Positions 45,801 through 54,866 are shown, counted from the first letter of the stretch. The stretch is 64,000 nt of DNA from UBA1351 sp964627665 (GCA_964627665.1 CAZVKG010000005.1:1-64000), one strand, 5' to 3'. The notes: generated by a model from the letters alone, not told the origin. Translations and numbers: made by a program.

Positions 45801-46097
45801 ATAATCGATATATTCAAGTAATGCCGCAACACAATGCTTACATATCCCTTCATAGCTATGAAAAGCCGGACATTCACAGTAGATATCATCAACTTCGTCT
45901 ACATTATGGTCATAATAAAACTCAACGTAATAACGTTTGCGTCCACTGCCTTGAACCAATGCGGTCACCTGTGTTAAAGTAGCCCCCTTCTTCCCATTCA
46001 CTTCAAGTTCTATAACATTACTTTGATTATATAAATTAATACCTCTAGCATAACTTCTAAAATTGGTCATATTTTGAATTGCTGCACGTTCAATCAT
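42846..46097 (-). CDS. SWIM zinc-finger SNF2-family helicase
   Basis: A 1083-residue superfamily 2 DNA translocase. The N-terminus holds a SWIM zinc motif (C74-x-C76 ... C86-x-H88), followed by a long Firmicute-type SNF2 associated region and the two helicase lobes: DDMGLGKS (about 645), DEAQ (about 747), LTGTPIENR, and the C-lobe motifs ISLKAGGTGLNL and DRAHRIGQ. Complete length. It has its own extended -10 promoter. Known relatives are linked to transcription recycling or DNA repair; the exact role is not established. It is not a restriction or defence system here, as no methylase or nuclease lies beside it. Confidence 0.92.
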   Translation of the reverse strand: MIERAAIQNMTNFRSYARGINLYNQSNVIELEVNGKKGATLTQVTALVQGSGRKRYYVEFYYDHNVDEVDDIYCECPAFHSYEGICKHCVAALLEYIDYEEGEYIPMNAHLPYNRHKHPVRTTPEIKELLMAKATPVQVPLFSDNQMGNIRLEPFIKCNPYEITMELKVGEEQLYVVKSISEFAEAIQLKRYVQYGKKLKFLHTLEAFDEQSRALAKFVVELNKNKYLYAYDGYGGGGSKRSIHLSLDDLLHVFACFKGQALNVDIPETGLASWRYVDERIQRNMKIVGKENGVEITIEYLAGYADEKQYIYFHEGKIYQENIRDIEPIKDFLECMGQLPERKIFIVNEDLKVFCRDLLPKLNVHYHIDRENFNEEDYESDPVQFEIYLDTPNRDRVTCKVLACYGNHKVNLYERPDHKIIRETYKEIDVNQKISPFFNHFNTKTQELEIIDDENRIYELIVQGIDIFKKLGEVFVTDRLKNMNVVYKSKVAIGVSVESDLLELTIASEDLPKEVLIEVLSKYNPKKRYYRLKDGSFIHVEGEEIGSLYELKEGLKLTESQLRQDKLMLPKYRALYLDEQLKEDQSIAVARNKDFKALIRNMKTVEDSDFELPSEVEPILREYQKTGFLWLKTLQANGFGGILADDMGLGKSVQVITYILSEQQKKEANQNQKILIVSPASLVYNWKNEFIKFAPELTSTMVIGTVQEREQILSNLSNQEIAITSYDLLKRDIVKYQELNFHTMVIDEAQYIKNHNTQAAKAVKLVRAGYRLALTGTPIENRLSELWSIFDYLMPGFLHSYTKFKKEIEVPTVQSQDEQTMKRLQKMITPFILRRLKKNVLLDLPAKIEENLYVKMEGEQKQVYDARVNLMKLMLTNQSTEEFTQGKLQILAELTKLRQICCDPSLLLEEYKASSAKVEACLDLIREAVDGGHKILLFSQFTSMLDILTKRLEEEKVSYYVLTGATSKSKRSEMVNAFNEDDTSVFCISLKAGGTGLNLTAADIVIHFDPWWNVAVQNQATDRAHRIGQDNVVNVYKLIVKDTIEEKIVGLQEKKNALAEQVLNGEGISMATFSKEELLELLK

Positions 46098-46133
46098 AAG
46101 AATCCTCCAGTCGATTTGATATCGTCCGATTTG

Positions 46134-46139
46134 ATTATA
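46134..46139 (-). promoter_or_regulatory. Extended -10 of the SNF2 gene
   Basis: TGA-TATAAT on the minus strand, 36 bases before the ATG, in the short gap after the BKACE gene; no clear -35. Confidence 0.45.
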
Positions 46140-46165
46140 TCACAATCAAGGGGTATGTACATTCC

Positions 46166-46969
46166 CTATTTTATTCCCATAATCTCCCGTGCTTCATCCG
46201 GTGTTGCCACATCTAAATCGAGTAATCGAATTATGTCCACTAGTTTTTTAACCAGTTCGTAATTGTAGCTAGCCGGCTTGTTTTCGTCTAAATAATTACT
46301 ATCCTCAAATCCGATTCTTACAAGAGACGCTCCCATAGCTAACGCTACTGTGATAAATTGCCAGTCTTTTCTTCCATAATGTGTTACTCCCCAAATCGCT
46401 TCTTTCGGCACGAAGGAACGAAAGGAATAAAGATTTTCGATTGTAGCTTTCATTCCACCTTTGTGTCCGAAAACAAGATTATACATAATTGGTGTTCTAA
46501 AATGGGTATGGGCTTCTTGACTCAATTCCTCAATCGAATGAATCATTCCGATGTCAAACACCTCAACTTCAGGATATATATCTCGATTATATGCGGCGTT
46601 TGCACAGTAGCGAATATCTTCGAATGTATTTTTATAAATAAATTCCCCTAGATTGGTTGAACCACCGTTTAATGATGCCGTCTCCACACGATCATAGGTT
46701 AAAGGTAGGCATCGCTCTTCAATGGTCATCTCCGAAATTCCTCCGGTTGACGCCTGTACAACCACATCCGTCCGCCTTAGAATCTTATCAAAACATTCGG
46801 CAAAAAAAGACGTATCTGCCGATAAGTCTCCATTACTTAATCTTGAATGCAAATGGCACATCGATGCACCTGTTTGAACACTTTTTTCTACATCCTCCGC
46901 CAATGCAACTTTATGAATAGGATCACCTGACTTTACCGGTGCCAGAGATATTATTATTTTCTTCTTCAT
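46166..46969 (-). CDS. Beta-keto acid cleavage enzyme (BKACE, DUF849)
   Basis: A 267-residue TIM-barrel of the DUF849/BKACE family, which condenses a beta-keto acid with acetyl-CoA and splits it to acetoacetate and a new acyl-CoA, with zinc. The zinc-binding HxH is visible in MCHLHSR, and the late glutamate in VRIGFEDSNYL. The start region IISLAPVKS is close to the family norm (usually xTxAPTG). It is last in a unit with a racemase-like protein and a DUF1537 kinase, 12 bases after the latter. The substrate is therefore probably derived from an acid sugar; this pairing is not one I know. Confidence 0.85.
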   Translation of the reverse strand: MKKKIIISLAPVKSGDPIHKVALAEDVEKSVQTGASMCHLHSRLSNGDLSADTSFFAECFDKILRRTDVVVQASTGGISEMTIEERCLPLTYDRVETASLNGGSTNLGEFIYKNTFEDIRYCANAAYNRDIYPEVEVFDIGMIHSIEELSQEAHTHFRTPIMYNLVFGHKGGMKATIENLYSFRSFVPKEAIWGVTHYGRKDWQFITVALAMGASLVRIGFEDSNYLDENKPASYNYELVKKLVDIIRLLDLDVATPDEAREIMGIK

Positions 46970-46981
46970 GGGTCTCCTCCT

Positions 46982-48316
46982 TTACATAAGGGTTTCAATA
47001 ATTTCTTTTAGGGTTTCACGTTCTCCAACATTTCCCGGAAAAATAATATAGGGCATGTTTGGAAACTTACTCTCAGCATCGGTCTTCCAGACCGGAACCC
47101 CGGGTTTAATTTGACCCATGACCAAAGCTTTCTTCACTCTTAATGCCTTCATCCCCACGTCACTAGACGTTATTCCGCCCTTCGCTAAAATAAAACTGGG
47201 CTTAACCTTTAGCAAGCAAATAATACTTGTTAGTGCTTCAGATATTTTCACCGAGGCTTCAAGTATTTTTTCTCGATCCGTTGTCTTAAGATCTACCACT
47301 TTTCTACTTGTATATACAACCGACGTACGACCTTTAAAAATATTTTGTTCCACCTGATGAATAACTCGGTTCACTTCTTTTCTAAGACCATTCTCAACCT
47401 TAACTTGGTCTGCGTAAAATTCAATATAATCCAAATCGAGATCTGACGCTTTAAGACATTCAAGTTGCTCTGTTGTCTTATGGACATGAGAGCCAATCAA
47501 AACAATCCCTCCGGCTTGCACTTTTTGTTTTTTAATCGATGATCGCCTTAATAATTCTTGATCTGAGATACCACCTAGAACCTTCGGAAATCCCGCCGCC
47601 GATCGTATCAAAAAATGTTTTCCGGCTTTTAATGCTTGTTTAAGCGCAAGGACAAAGATTTCGAGTTCTTCATAATTCGTACTATCCACAATAACTTTGT
47701 TAAAGTTCTCCACTTTTAATAGAATTTGGCATATTTCATCCATTCGCTTTTCTCTTAGCAAATCAATGTCAATACGAATACACTCATGTGAAAGATAACG
47801 CCCCTTTGTTTTTTCCTCAATAAACTCGCCAAGATCTGAGTGATGATATCCAAACGTTTTGTCTTTTGCAAACTCCGATTCTGCAACCGGCATCAGCGCC
47901 TCACCATTTTTGATGTAATGTACACCACGAATGGTTACACGGCCTCCTTCAAGAAAAAAAGGGCAGAAGATTTCTCCATCAAAAAGCTTATTTTTTTCTT
48001 CTAATGCATCTCGAAGAACTTCTGTCTCAATGGGATAATGACCACGCAAGGTAGAATCTCCTCGAGAGATCACAATATATTCTTTTTCGGATTCTTGAGC
48101 GACTTGCTTAATCATCTCACCAATTTCTCGATGCACTTGAACCGTTTTATCTTCACTAAAACTTCGTGAATTTGTCAAAATAAAAAACAGGTCATTCGTA
48201 TCATGAAACGCCTTTCGAATTGTTTCAAGACACCAATCTGTATACACATAGACATCATGAACCGTTTGAATACCGGTAGGATCATCATCTAAAACGATAA
48301 TTTTCATATCCTTCAT
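46982..48316 (-). CDS. Four-carbon acid sugar kinase family protein (DUF1537)
   Basis: A 444-residue ATP-dependent kinase of the DUF1537 family (OtnK, DtnK/LtnK, OiaK). The N-terminal signature LDDDPTGIQTVHDVYVYTDW (20 residues) and the C-terminal nucleotide-binding LAKGGITSSDVG are clear. Members phosphorylate threonate/erythronate, 3-oxo-tetronate or 3-oxo-isoapionate. The usual partners (PdxA2-like dehydrogenase, OtnC aldolase, RuBisCO-like proteins) are not in the window; instead a racemase-like gene and a BKACE flank it. Start one base after the preceding stop with GGAG upstream. Confidence 0.88.
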   Translation of the reverse strand: MKDMKIIVLDDDPTGIQTVHDVYVYTDWCLETIRKAFHDTNDLFFILTNSRSFSEDKTVQVHREIGEMIKQVAQESEKEYIVISRGDSTLRGHYPIETEVLRDALEEKNKLFDGEIFCPFFLEGGRVTIRGVHYIKNGEALMPVAESEFAKDKTFGYHHSDLGEFIEEKTKGRYLSHECIRIDIDLLREKRMDEICQILLKVENFNKVIVDSTNYEELEIFVLALKQALKAGKHFLIRSAAGFPKVLGGISDQELLRRSSIKKQKVQAGGIVLIGSHVHKTTEQLECLKASDLDLDYIEFYADQVKVENGLRKEVNRVIHQVEQNIFKGRTSVVYTSRKVVDLKTTDREKILEASVKISEALTSIICLLKVKPSFILAKGGITSSDVGMKALRVKKALVMGQIKPGVPVWKTDAESKFPNMPYIIFPGNVGERETLKEIIETLM

Positions 48317-48317
48317 G

Positions 48318-48989
48318 TTAAAGAACTCCTTTTGATTTTAAGGCATCTCTTAGTGCTTTTGCTCCAAACCTTGGACTGGATAAAACCTTCATATCACATT
48401 GTTTTGCAACATATTCTTCACAGTATGCCATGGATCCTTGTGCAAATAAAAGGACGTCAACCTCAGATTTCATGGCATTTGCTTTCTCTAGCATTTTTGC
48501 CTTAAAGCTTGTCTGGTCAAGTCCAAATGCACCTTCAATCAGACCATCGACTAATTCTATATCCGCGCCTATTTCTCTTGCAACCCGGCATAGTGTATTT
48601 TTTGTCGGATTAAGCGTTGACGAAAGTGTGGCCATGACACCAATCCGCTTTCCGCTTCGAACTGCCTCCCGACACATTTCTTCGTCAACCCGAACAATGG
48701 GAACCCCTATATATTTTGAAATATCTTGTGCAGCATCGGCAACTTCTCCCACAGAAGAGCAAAGATTTATAATTGCTTCTGCATCCTCTTCTACCGCCTG
48801 CATATAGATGCTTATGAGTCTAGCGGCTGCTTTTGCCGGAACCTTTCCAGCATCAATCGCATCCTTTAATATGGAAGCGTCTTCATACCTTATTAACTCA
48901 ATACCCTCACCAATTTGCTTGCGGATTTCTGTTTCAACCGTTTCAATAAGTTCAGGGGTTGTACTTGTGTATACTAAAGCTACTTTCAT
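48318..48989 (-). CDS. Asp/Glu/hydantoin racemase-superfamily protein
   Basis: About 223 residues with the racemase fold. The first catalytic cysteine region is present (INLCSSVGEVAD, about residue 81), but at the second site, where racemases have GCxG/H, this protein reads FAQGSMAYCEE, so the second acid/base cysteine is missing or displaced. It may be an isomerase or lyase of unknown type and not a true racemase. Its ATG overlaps the GH106 stop (two ATGs at 48992 and 48989; the second is better spaced from AAAGGAG). It directly precedes the DUF1537 kinase. Confidence 0.8.
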   Translation of the reverse strand: MKVALVYTSTTPELIETVETEIRKQIGEGIELIRYEDASILKDAIDAGKVPAKAAARLISIYMQAVEEDAEAIINLCSSVGEVADAAQDISKYIGVPIVRVDEEMCREAVRSGKRIGVMATLSSTLNPTKNTLCRVAREIGADIELVDGLIEGAFGLDQTSFKAKMLEKANAMKSEVDVLLFAQGSMAYCEEYVAKQCDMKVLSSPRFGAKALRDALKSKGVL

Positions 48990-51900
48990 CATTGACTCCT
49001 TTCTTTACTGATACCAAACGAGACAAAATTATATTGGTCTGTCCAGTAGTTTTTGTCACGATCAAAAATTTCTGTTGCATCGGCTTCCGATTTCCGCTCG
49101 ACCCAGCTCCATCTTCCGGTAAAGCTTTCCGGTCCGACATTATAGCATTCACCGTGAATATGATGATGAGGACCAAAAAGATTTCGGTTGGATGCATAAA
49201 ATTTAAGTTCAAGTTTATTCTTGCCCTCGTGTATATAGTCAGTAACATCGATTTGATAAGGTGCCCAATAGGATTTTTTGACCAATTGACCATTCATATA
49301 GACATGAATCATTGGTGCCTTTTGACCGGATAAATCAAGTAAATACCGGCTCGAATCCACTTTCCCTATTTCAAGATCTTGTTCAAGTGTCATGATTCCT
49401 GCAAAAAACAGAAACCCTTGTTGTGTCAACTCAAGTGTATGCAGGGTTGAAGGCAACTTACTGATATAAAAAGGACCGGATGTGGTCAAAACATGGCGTT
49501 GGCCCTCGATAAAATCATCATCACTAAATACACCAAAATCACCTACTAAATATATATTTTCCAGTTCAACATCATAGGTAATTTTATTTTTTTCTGTTTC
49601 ATAGACACCTTCACCATACAAAACGTCATAGACTTTTTGTGGCTGTTTAAAGTGTGTTGATAATTGAATGGTGTTTTTTCCTTGGCATAAATAGGGGTTT
49701 ATCTGCATTTTTCTAAAAGAAGTATCTTTCCAGTATCCCTGATCCTCGACTTGAACAGCCATTTCATTAATAATGATGTCATATTTTATAATATCTTCAA
49801 CAACCAATTCAATGGATTGAATCATTTGCATTTCTGTATGAATATCCACTTCAAAGAACATATCAATCAGGCATGGCCCTTGTAAATCCATCAGTTTTTT
49901 CTGCAGTGCTATGACTGATATAGGACCTTCTACTTGCCCCCCATCAATCCGATAGCGACACATATCCAGTGTCAGGACATTATTGTCGATTTGCGTCAAC
50001 GTCCATTCCGGCTGAAATTCAATCACTTGCTGACGTGTGTTTTGAGCCTGGCATAAAACGACCTTTGACTGCATGGGATAAAACGTTTCCTTAAATTGGG
50101 TAGAACCGTCATAAAACTGGGTGTGTATTGATTTATGTAGCCCTGAATTCATATCCAGTTCAACAAGATCTGCTTCCTGATCATACAAGGTGATTTGTGC
50201 CGGATATGTTTTTTCCTTGCTTAGATTCACCATATAAAGAAGTAGCCCTTCCTTGCTCTGTCGAATTTGATAATGTATATCTGATATTTGTTCATCGCTA
50301 TTTTCAATGGAAATATGTACAGTCCCATTTGTTAACATCGCTTCACGAATTGTATCAAGCTCAATATATATTAGCTTCTGCTTCAACGACTCTAGCTTTT
50401 CTGATGCTCCATTGGTAAACTCGAGCTCATGGCCCACTGAATAGACTCTACCACCATTTTCTATAAAGGCTTCCAGTAACTTCAGCGTTTCTTGATCCAT
50501 TGAATACATTAAGGGAAGAATAACCGTCTTATAGGCCACTTTGCCCACACGCAGTTTTTTTCCGTCCACCTTGCCATATTTTGCAAGAATCGTTTCGTCA
50601 CCTAAATGATAGCTGATATGGTCTTCCGATAAACGCGTACATACATGCGTCAATTGATCATCTAATCGGCGTATTTTTGATGTTCGTGTTCCGTCATAGG
50701 CAATATATCCGCTTCGCATGGGGTGTAACAAAAGGGCATCTGCCATCTGTTCTCCCTCAGACAAAATAATATTTAAGCGCCCTAAATAATCATTAAAAAC
50801 TTTATATTCCTCCCACCATGTTTGCTGTAGAAAAAGTGACGGCGGATAGTCCCGTTTTCTTACGCCTCGAATCGTATATCCCTCTAAATGCTGGCAAATT
50901 CGATTGACGCCATTTACATACTGCCATTCCGCAATCCATTTAAGTTCTTCCAAAGACACATCCCAGCCACATAATGCAAACGATTCCGATAAAACGGTTT
51001 TATTACCTAATTGAGCCGCAACAGAACCAACCTGTTTGGCAATCACCGGTGAAGCAATGGGACGCCGTAGCCAGTCAATCCCAGGTATATGCATATATTC
51101 ATAAAAGGGCATTACCCCGGCGGTGCTTGTCATTTGACTAAAGATACTTTCCTCCATCATCAAATGTCCCGTTAGTTTGACCTTATGTTCTTCACACCAG
51201 TTATAAAGCGTCTCCATATAGGAATGGACAAATAAGTCATTGACAGTTATCCAAAAATCATACCGGTATCTCGCATAATTTTCTGTATCTAAAAAAAGCG
51301 CCGGCAAAAAATCGACAATATCATATCCATATTTTTTTAAAAAAGTTTCCGGCAAACAGTCTGACCATGCCAAATCTCCAAAACGGTCACAGGATAATCG
51401 AGGCTCATCTGTGAAAAACCCTTTAACCGTTTTCCCGAATTTGTCGCCAAAACGCTTATAATATTCATCATGAGTTGTTTGAGTAAAAGCTTCTATGGCT
51501 TCTTTATTTAATGTATCCACATAATAAGGATTGTTTTTTTTGATGACAAGGCAGAGTTCTTCCTCTGACTCAAGAGATAGATTATCCGAGTCTACTCTTG
51601 AAAACACATTTTCTGACGCCTTATATTTATACATGGCTATAATGTTTTTCCCATGGGCATCAAGAAGCCCTTGTATGTCTTCTAATGATTTCACTCGATG
51701 CATTTGCATATATTTTGCATGAAAATCCTCCGATATAGCAGGTACTCGACCACCGGCAAATCCGCTGGGCCATCCTTCTTCATCATAGATCCACGCCTCC
51801 ATATTCAGCTCTTGGGCTTTTTCGATTCCTGCTTCAATACATTTATACCATTCTTCACTGAGATACTCTGTTCGAAGCCCTGATCTTGCATGCATAAAAA

Positions 51901-52048
51901 AACCACCAAGACCTTGCTGATGCATTTGGCTAATCTGACGTTGAACTTCAGTGGGTTCTAGTTCATCATTCCACGACCAAAACGGTAAGGGCCTGTTTGC
52001 TGCCATAGGTTGACTTATTGTATTGACTACTTTATTTTCAAAACGCAT
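48989..52048 (-). CDS. GH106-like glycoside hydrolase (alpha-L-rhamnosidase type)
   Basis: A 1019-residue enzyme whose N-terminal half resembles GH106: PFWSWNDELEPTEVQRQI, GFFMHARSGLRTEYLS, YDEEGWPSG and FTDEPRLS, with a later HLMMEESIFSQM. The C-terminal part is beta-rich with a carbohydrate-binding-like region around residues 880-990. No signal peptide or membrane helix is present, so it should act in the cytoplasm. Activity on rhamnosides is known for the family but is not proven for this branch. It sits after the YesM/YesN pair and is coupled to the racemase-like gene by an ATGA overlap. Confidence 0.82.
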   Translation of the reverse strand: MRFENKVVNTISQPMAANRPLPFWSWNDELEPTEVQRQISQMHQQGLGGFFMHARSGLRTEYLSEEWYKCIEAGIEKAQELNMEAWIYDEEGWPSGFAGGRVPAISEDFHAKYMQMHRVKSLEDIQGLLDAHGKNIIAMYKYKASENVFSRVDSDNLSLESEEELCLVIKKNNPYYVDTLNKEAIEAFTQTTHDEYYKRFGDKFGKTVKGFFTDEPRLSCDRFGDLAWSDCLPETFLKKYGYDIVDFLPALFLDTENYARYRYDFWITVNDLFVHSYMETLYNWCEEHKVKLTGHLMMEESIFSQMTSTAGVMPFYEYMHIPGIDWLRRPIASPVIAKQVGSVAAQLGNKTVLSESFALCGWDVSLEELKWIAEWQYVNGVNRICQHLEGYTIRGVRKRDYPPSLFLQQTWWEEYKVFNDYLGRLNIILSEGEQMADALLLHPMRSGYIAYDGTRTSKIRRLDDQLTHVCTRLSEDHISYHLGDETILAKYGKVDGKKLRVGKVAYKTVILPLMYSMDQETLKLLEAFIENGGRVYSVGHELEFTNGASEKLESLKQKLIYIELDTIREAMLTNGTVHISIENSDEQISDIHYQIRQSKEGLLLYMVNLSKEKTYPAQITLYDQEADLVELDMNSGLHKSIHTQFYDGSTQFKETFYPMQSKVVLCQAQNTRQQVIEFQPEWTLTQIDNNVLTLDMCRYRIDGGQVEGPISVIALQKKLMDLQGPCLIDMFFEVDIHTEMQMIQSIELVVEDIIKYDIIINEMAVQVEDQGYWKDTSFRKMQINPYLCQGKNTIQLSTHFKQPQKVYDVLYGEGVYETEKNKITYDVELENIYLVGDFGVFSDDDFIEGQRHVLTTSGPFYISKLPSTLHTLELTQQGFLFFAGIMTLEQDLEIGKVDSSRYLLDLSGQKAPMIHVYMNGQLVKKSYWAPYQIDVTDYIHEGKNKLELKFYASNRNLFGPHHHIHGECYNVGPESFTGRWSWVERKSEADATEIFDRDKNYWTDQYNFVSFGISKERSQ

Positions 52049-52072
52049 ATTATCCTCCTCTTTATGCCGACT

Positions 52073-53131
52073 TTACACTTCTTTTCTTGCCCCTTTATAT
52101 TCACTGGGGGTTTTTCCCTCATAGCGCTTAAATAATTCACAAAAATATCTGTAATTGCTGTAACCTACAGCTTGGCTGACATGGGCGACTTTTTCACCTC
52201 GCAGCAAGAGCTCTTTCGCTTGTTTGATTCTAAATTGTGTCAGATATTTGACAAAACTGGTTCCGACTTCTTCTTTAAATAATAGGCTAAGATAGCTTGG
52301 TGTCACTTTGACCATATCTGCCAATTCATTTAAACCGAAATCTTTGGAATAATTTTCAGATATATAGTCTAAAACTTTGATAATGGTCTGATTCTGACTT
52401 CCCGCTTGCAAGACCTTAATTTTTTTAATCATACTATCTGAAATGGTCAGAATATAATGATTAACTTCTTCGACGGAATGTATTAACTCAAGATTTTTAT
52501 AAGATGGAAAATGCTTGTCGACTTCATAGGCTGCATGTCCGTCAAAAAACACACCCAAAAGACTACAGATTAATTTGTAGCTTTCCGACTTATAGGTTTC
52601 AAGGTCCGGATAGAGCTTTTGTAATATTTCAAGCACCTTAGATATATTCTCTTCAAAATCTTCCGACTGATTTGTTTGCACACTTTTGGTCAATACTTCC
52701 GTCAGGTGATGAAGGGCATCTAGTTGCTGAGCATCCTTTTCAGCCATATTCTTCTCTTCTTGGATTTGGCTTTCTACTTTTTTTAATATGGTATTAATTT
52801 TATCTTTGGTAATCGGTTTATCAATGTATCCTACAACACCAAGATTTAAGGCAGTTCTTGCATATTCAAATTCTTGAAAGCCACTAATGACAATAAATAC
52901 TGCCTCGGGTACACTCTCTTTGGCACGCTCAATCAGTTGAAGTCCATCCATTCCCGGCATACGTATATCGGTCATAATAACATCCGGGCGAACTTGCTTG
53001 ATCACATCTAGTGCAGATATTCCATCATAGGCGACTCCAACCACTTCATAATTTAACTGCATTTTTTTTAAAATCGCTTTGACGCCTTCAACGACAACAA
53101 ATTCATCATCAAACACTGCTAGTCGTATCAT
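52073..53131 (-). CDS. YesN-type response regulator (receiver + AraC HTH)
   Basis: A 352-residue regulator, with a receiver domain (LAVFDDEFVV, acceptor Asp in IMTDIRMPGMDG, Lys in DKPITKDK) and a C-terminal AraC double helix-turn-helix (TPSYLSLLFKEEVGTSFVKYL, AVGYSNYRYFCELFKRYEGKTP). It is shorter than the first YesN-type protein in the window (no long linker). ATG at 53131 has GAGGAGG upstream and overlaps the kinase gene end by 23 bases. Confidence 0.93.
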   Translation of the reverse strand: MIRLAVFDDEFVVVEGVKAILKKMQLNYEVVGVAYDGISALDVIKQVRPDVIMTDIRMPGMDGLQLIERAKESVPEAVFIVISGFQEFEYARTALNLGVVGYIDKPITKDKINTILKKVESQIQEEKNMAEKDAQQLDALHHLTEVLTKSVQTNQSEDFEENISKVLEILQKLYPDLETYKSESYKLICSLLGVFFDGHAAYEVDKHFPSYKNLELIHSVEEVNHYILTISDSMIKKIKVLQAGSQNQTIIKVLDYISENYSKDFGLNELADMVKVTPSYLSLLFKEEVGTSFVKYLTQFRIKQAKELLLRGEKVAHVSQAVGYSNYRYFCELFKRYEGKTPSEYKGARKEV

Positions 53132-54866
53132 TTTCTGCCTCCTCATATTGCTTGTTTTGAAGCGGAATAACGACATCTACTTCTGTTCCGACACCAACTT
53201 CTGTTTTAATCTCAACATCAAATTCATCACCATAACATAAACGAATTCTTTCTTTTACATTTTGTATTCCATACCCTTTTTTTGTTCGTTCTATATCATC
53301 AATTCCCACGCCGTTATCAAGGATTTTAAAGCACATACGGTCACCTTCACATAAACGACCTTCAATCCTTACATAACCGGGGCCCAGCTTTTTTTCCAAT
53401 CCATGTTGGATTGCATTTTCAACAAAGGGCTGTAAGATCAGTTTAATCATATATCCGGAATATAGTACTTCATCTATATCTATCTGCAGGTCAAACCGCC
53501 CATTGAAACGATAGTTTTGAATGGCCATATATTCTTTTATGTGACGGATTTCATCCGATACTTTAATCATTGTCTTCCCTTTATTTAGGCTGAGTTTGAA
53601 AATATTTGATAAAGATTCTACCATTGCAGCAATTTTTTCATTATCTTCAATCATGGCCATACAGTATAATGAATCTAATGTGTTATATAAAAAGTGAGGA
53701 TTGATTTGAGCTTGAAGCAACAATAATTCCGACTCTCTTTCATGAATTTGGGCATTTAAGAGTCTTTCCCGAAGTTCAAGGTTATTATTGACCATACTTT
53801 TAAATTTATTGCCAATAATCCCGATTTCACTTTCATCAAATTCTTCTTGGATATCCCGGCTTCCGTCTCCCACTTCTTCAATCACTGTTTCCAACTGATT
53901 CAGGGGACGATTAATATGATGTGCAATTTTGCTGGCAATAAATATACTCATTAATATAAGCACCGATAAAACAGATAAAATCATTGCTCCGGCATACATG
54001 CTGTCCTTTTCAAGATCTTGTTTATCAATCACATTAATAAGTTTCCATCCGGTAATACGGTTATCCGCCGTGCTGAATAAATATGTCGAATCCAGCCGCT
54101 CACTACTTAAAAACGCATCTGCAATCGTTTTTTTGCGGTCTTCACCGGCATTATTGAAGACAATCGTTTGGTCTCCTAAGGGATTCACCACCATAGAACT
54201 TACAGAAACATAACGTTCTATTCCATTACCAAACGCTTTTTCGAAAATGTTATGACGCAAACTTATCACCATATATCCGACAAATTCCCCTGAAAAAGGT
54301 TCAATTAATTTTTTAGTCATACAAAAATAGGGTTTATCTTCACCCAATAGAACGTCGTAACTATAAAACCGCTCCTTTCCTTCCATTAAAGAAGTCTCTT
54401 CAACCCAATCTTCTTCTAAAATCTCCGTTTCTCTATAATATTTTTGAAAATCTCCACTTCGAATTCTTTTATAATAGAATTTGGCTTTTCCGTCGGTACT
54501 AATAACAGAGATCCCTTCAATTTCAGTATACAAGCCTGCAAGTTCAACTAAAGCCCTTGATACTTGTAAATCATCAACACTTGAAAAAAGTTTTCCCTCA
54601 TAGCTTGTCGGAGCTGATTTCAAAACATCCATAATCCGTTGGTCTAACAATGCGTTTCTCACTGCATCGATAATATTATCCAACTGAATATCCACAATGT
54701 TGGAAGACACTTCTAGATTATAAGTGTAGGCTTCTTTATAATTACGTTCAATGATATACTTGGAAATATTAAAGGCAACGACTCCAAGTATAAAGGATGA
54801 CAGTATTGCCATGATTATCATTGCATATAATATTTGTTGTCGGATTTTCAGTTTTTTAAAATACAT
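53109..54866 (-). CDS. YesM-type sensor histidine kinase
   Basis: A 585-residue kinase with two membrane helices (about 12-32 and 290-310), an extracellular sensor region, HAMP, and the His_kinase block QINPHFLYNTLDSLYC, then HATPase (PFVENAIQHGLEK, DNGVGIDD). It pairs with the overlapping regulator gene. It lies after the (alpha/alpha)6 glycosidase and before GH106, so it should sense the sugar of this locus. ATG at 54866 preferred because AGG lies about six bases upstream; MVRL at 54881 is less well placed. Confidence 0.92.
   Translation of the reverse strand: MYFKKLKIRQQILYAMIIMAILSSFILGVVAFNISKYIIERNYKEAYTYNLEVSSNIVDIQLDNIIDAVRNALLDQRIMDVLKSAPTSYEGKLFSSVDDLQVSRALVELAGLYTEIEGISVISTDGKAKFYYKRIRSGDFQKYYRETEILEEDWVEETSLMEGKERFYSYDVLLGEDKPYFCMTKKLIEPFSGEFVGYMVISLRHNIFEKAFGNGIERYVSVSSMVVNPLGDQTIVFNNAGEDRKKTIADAFLSSERLDSTYLFSTADNRITGWKLINVIDKQDLEKDSMYAGAMILSVLSVLILMSIFIASKIAHHINRPLNQLETVIEEVGDGSRDIQEEFDESEIGIIGNKFKSMVNNNLELRERLLNAQIHERESELLLLQAQINPHFLYNTLDSLYCMAMIEDNEKIAAMVESLSNIFKLSLNKGKTMIKVSDEIRHIKEYMAIQNYRFNGRFDLQIDIDEVLYSGYMIKLILQPFVENAIQHGLEKKLGPGYVRIEGRLCEGDRMCFKILDNGVGIDDIERTKKGYGIQNVKERIRLCYGDEFDVEIKTEVGVGTEVDVVIPLQNKQYEEAENDTTSSV

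Noticed and set aside
42846..46097. SNF2 gene as part of a phage-defence island
   Set aside because: No nuclease, methylase or other defence gene is adjacent; it has its own promoter and a normal stand-alone domain layout.
46166..48316. Assigning the kinase/BKACE unit to the known D-apiose or threonate pathways
   Set aside because: The diagnostic partners (RuBisCO-like proteins, OtnC, PdxA2, lactonase) are not in the window, so only the family level is claimed.
48952..49333. Open frames on both strands at the GH106/racemase junction
   Set aside because: They overlap the GH106 C-terminus, which shows continuous protein signal in its own frame; no ribosome sites.
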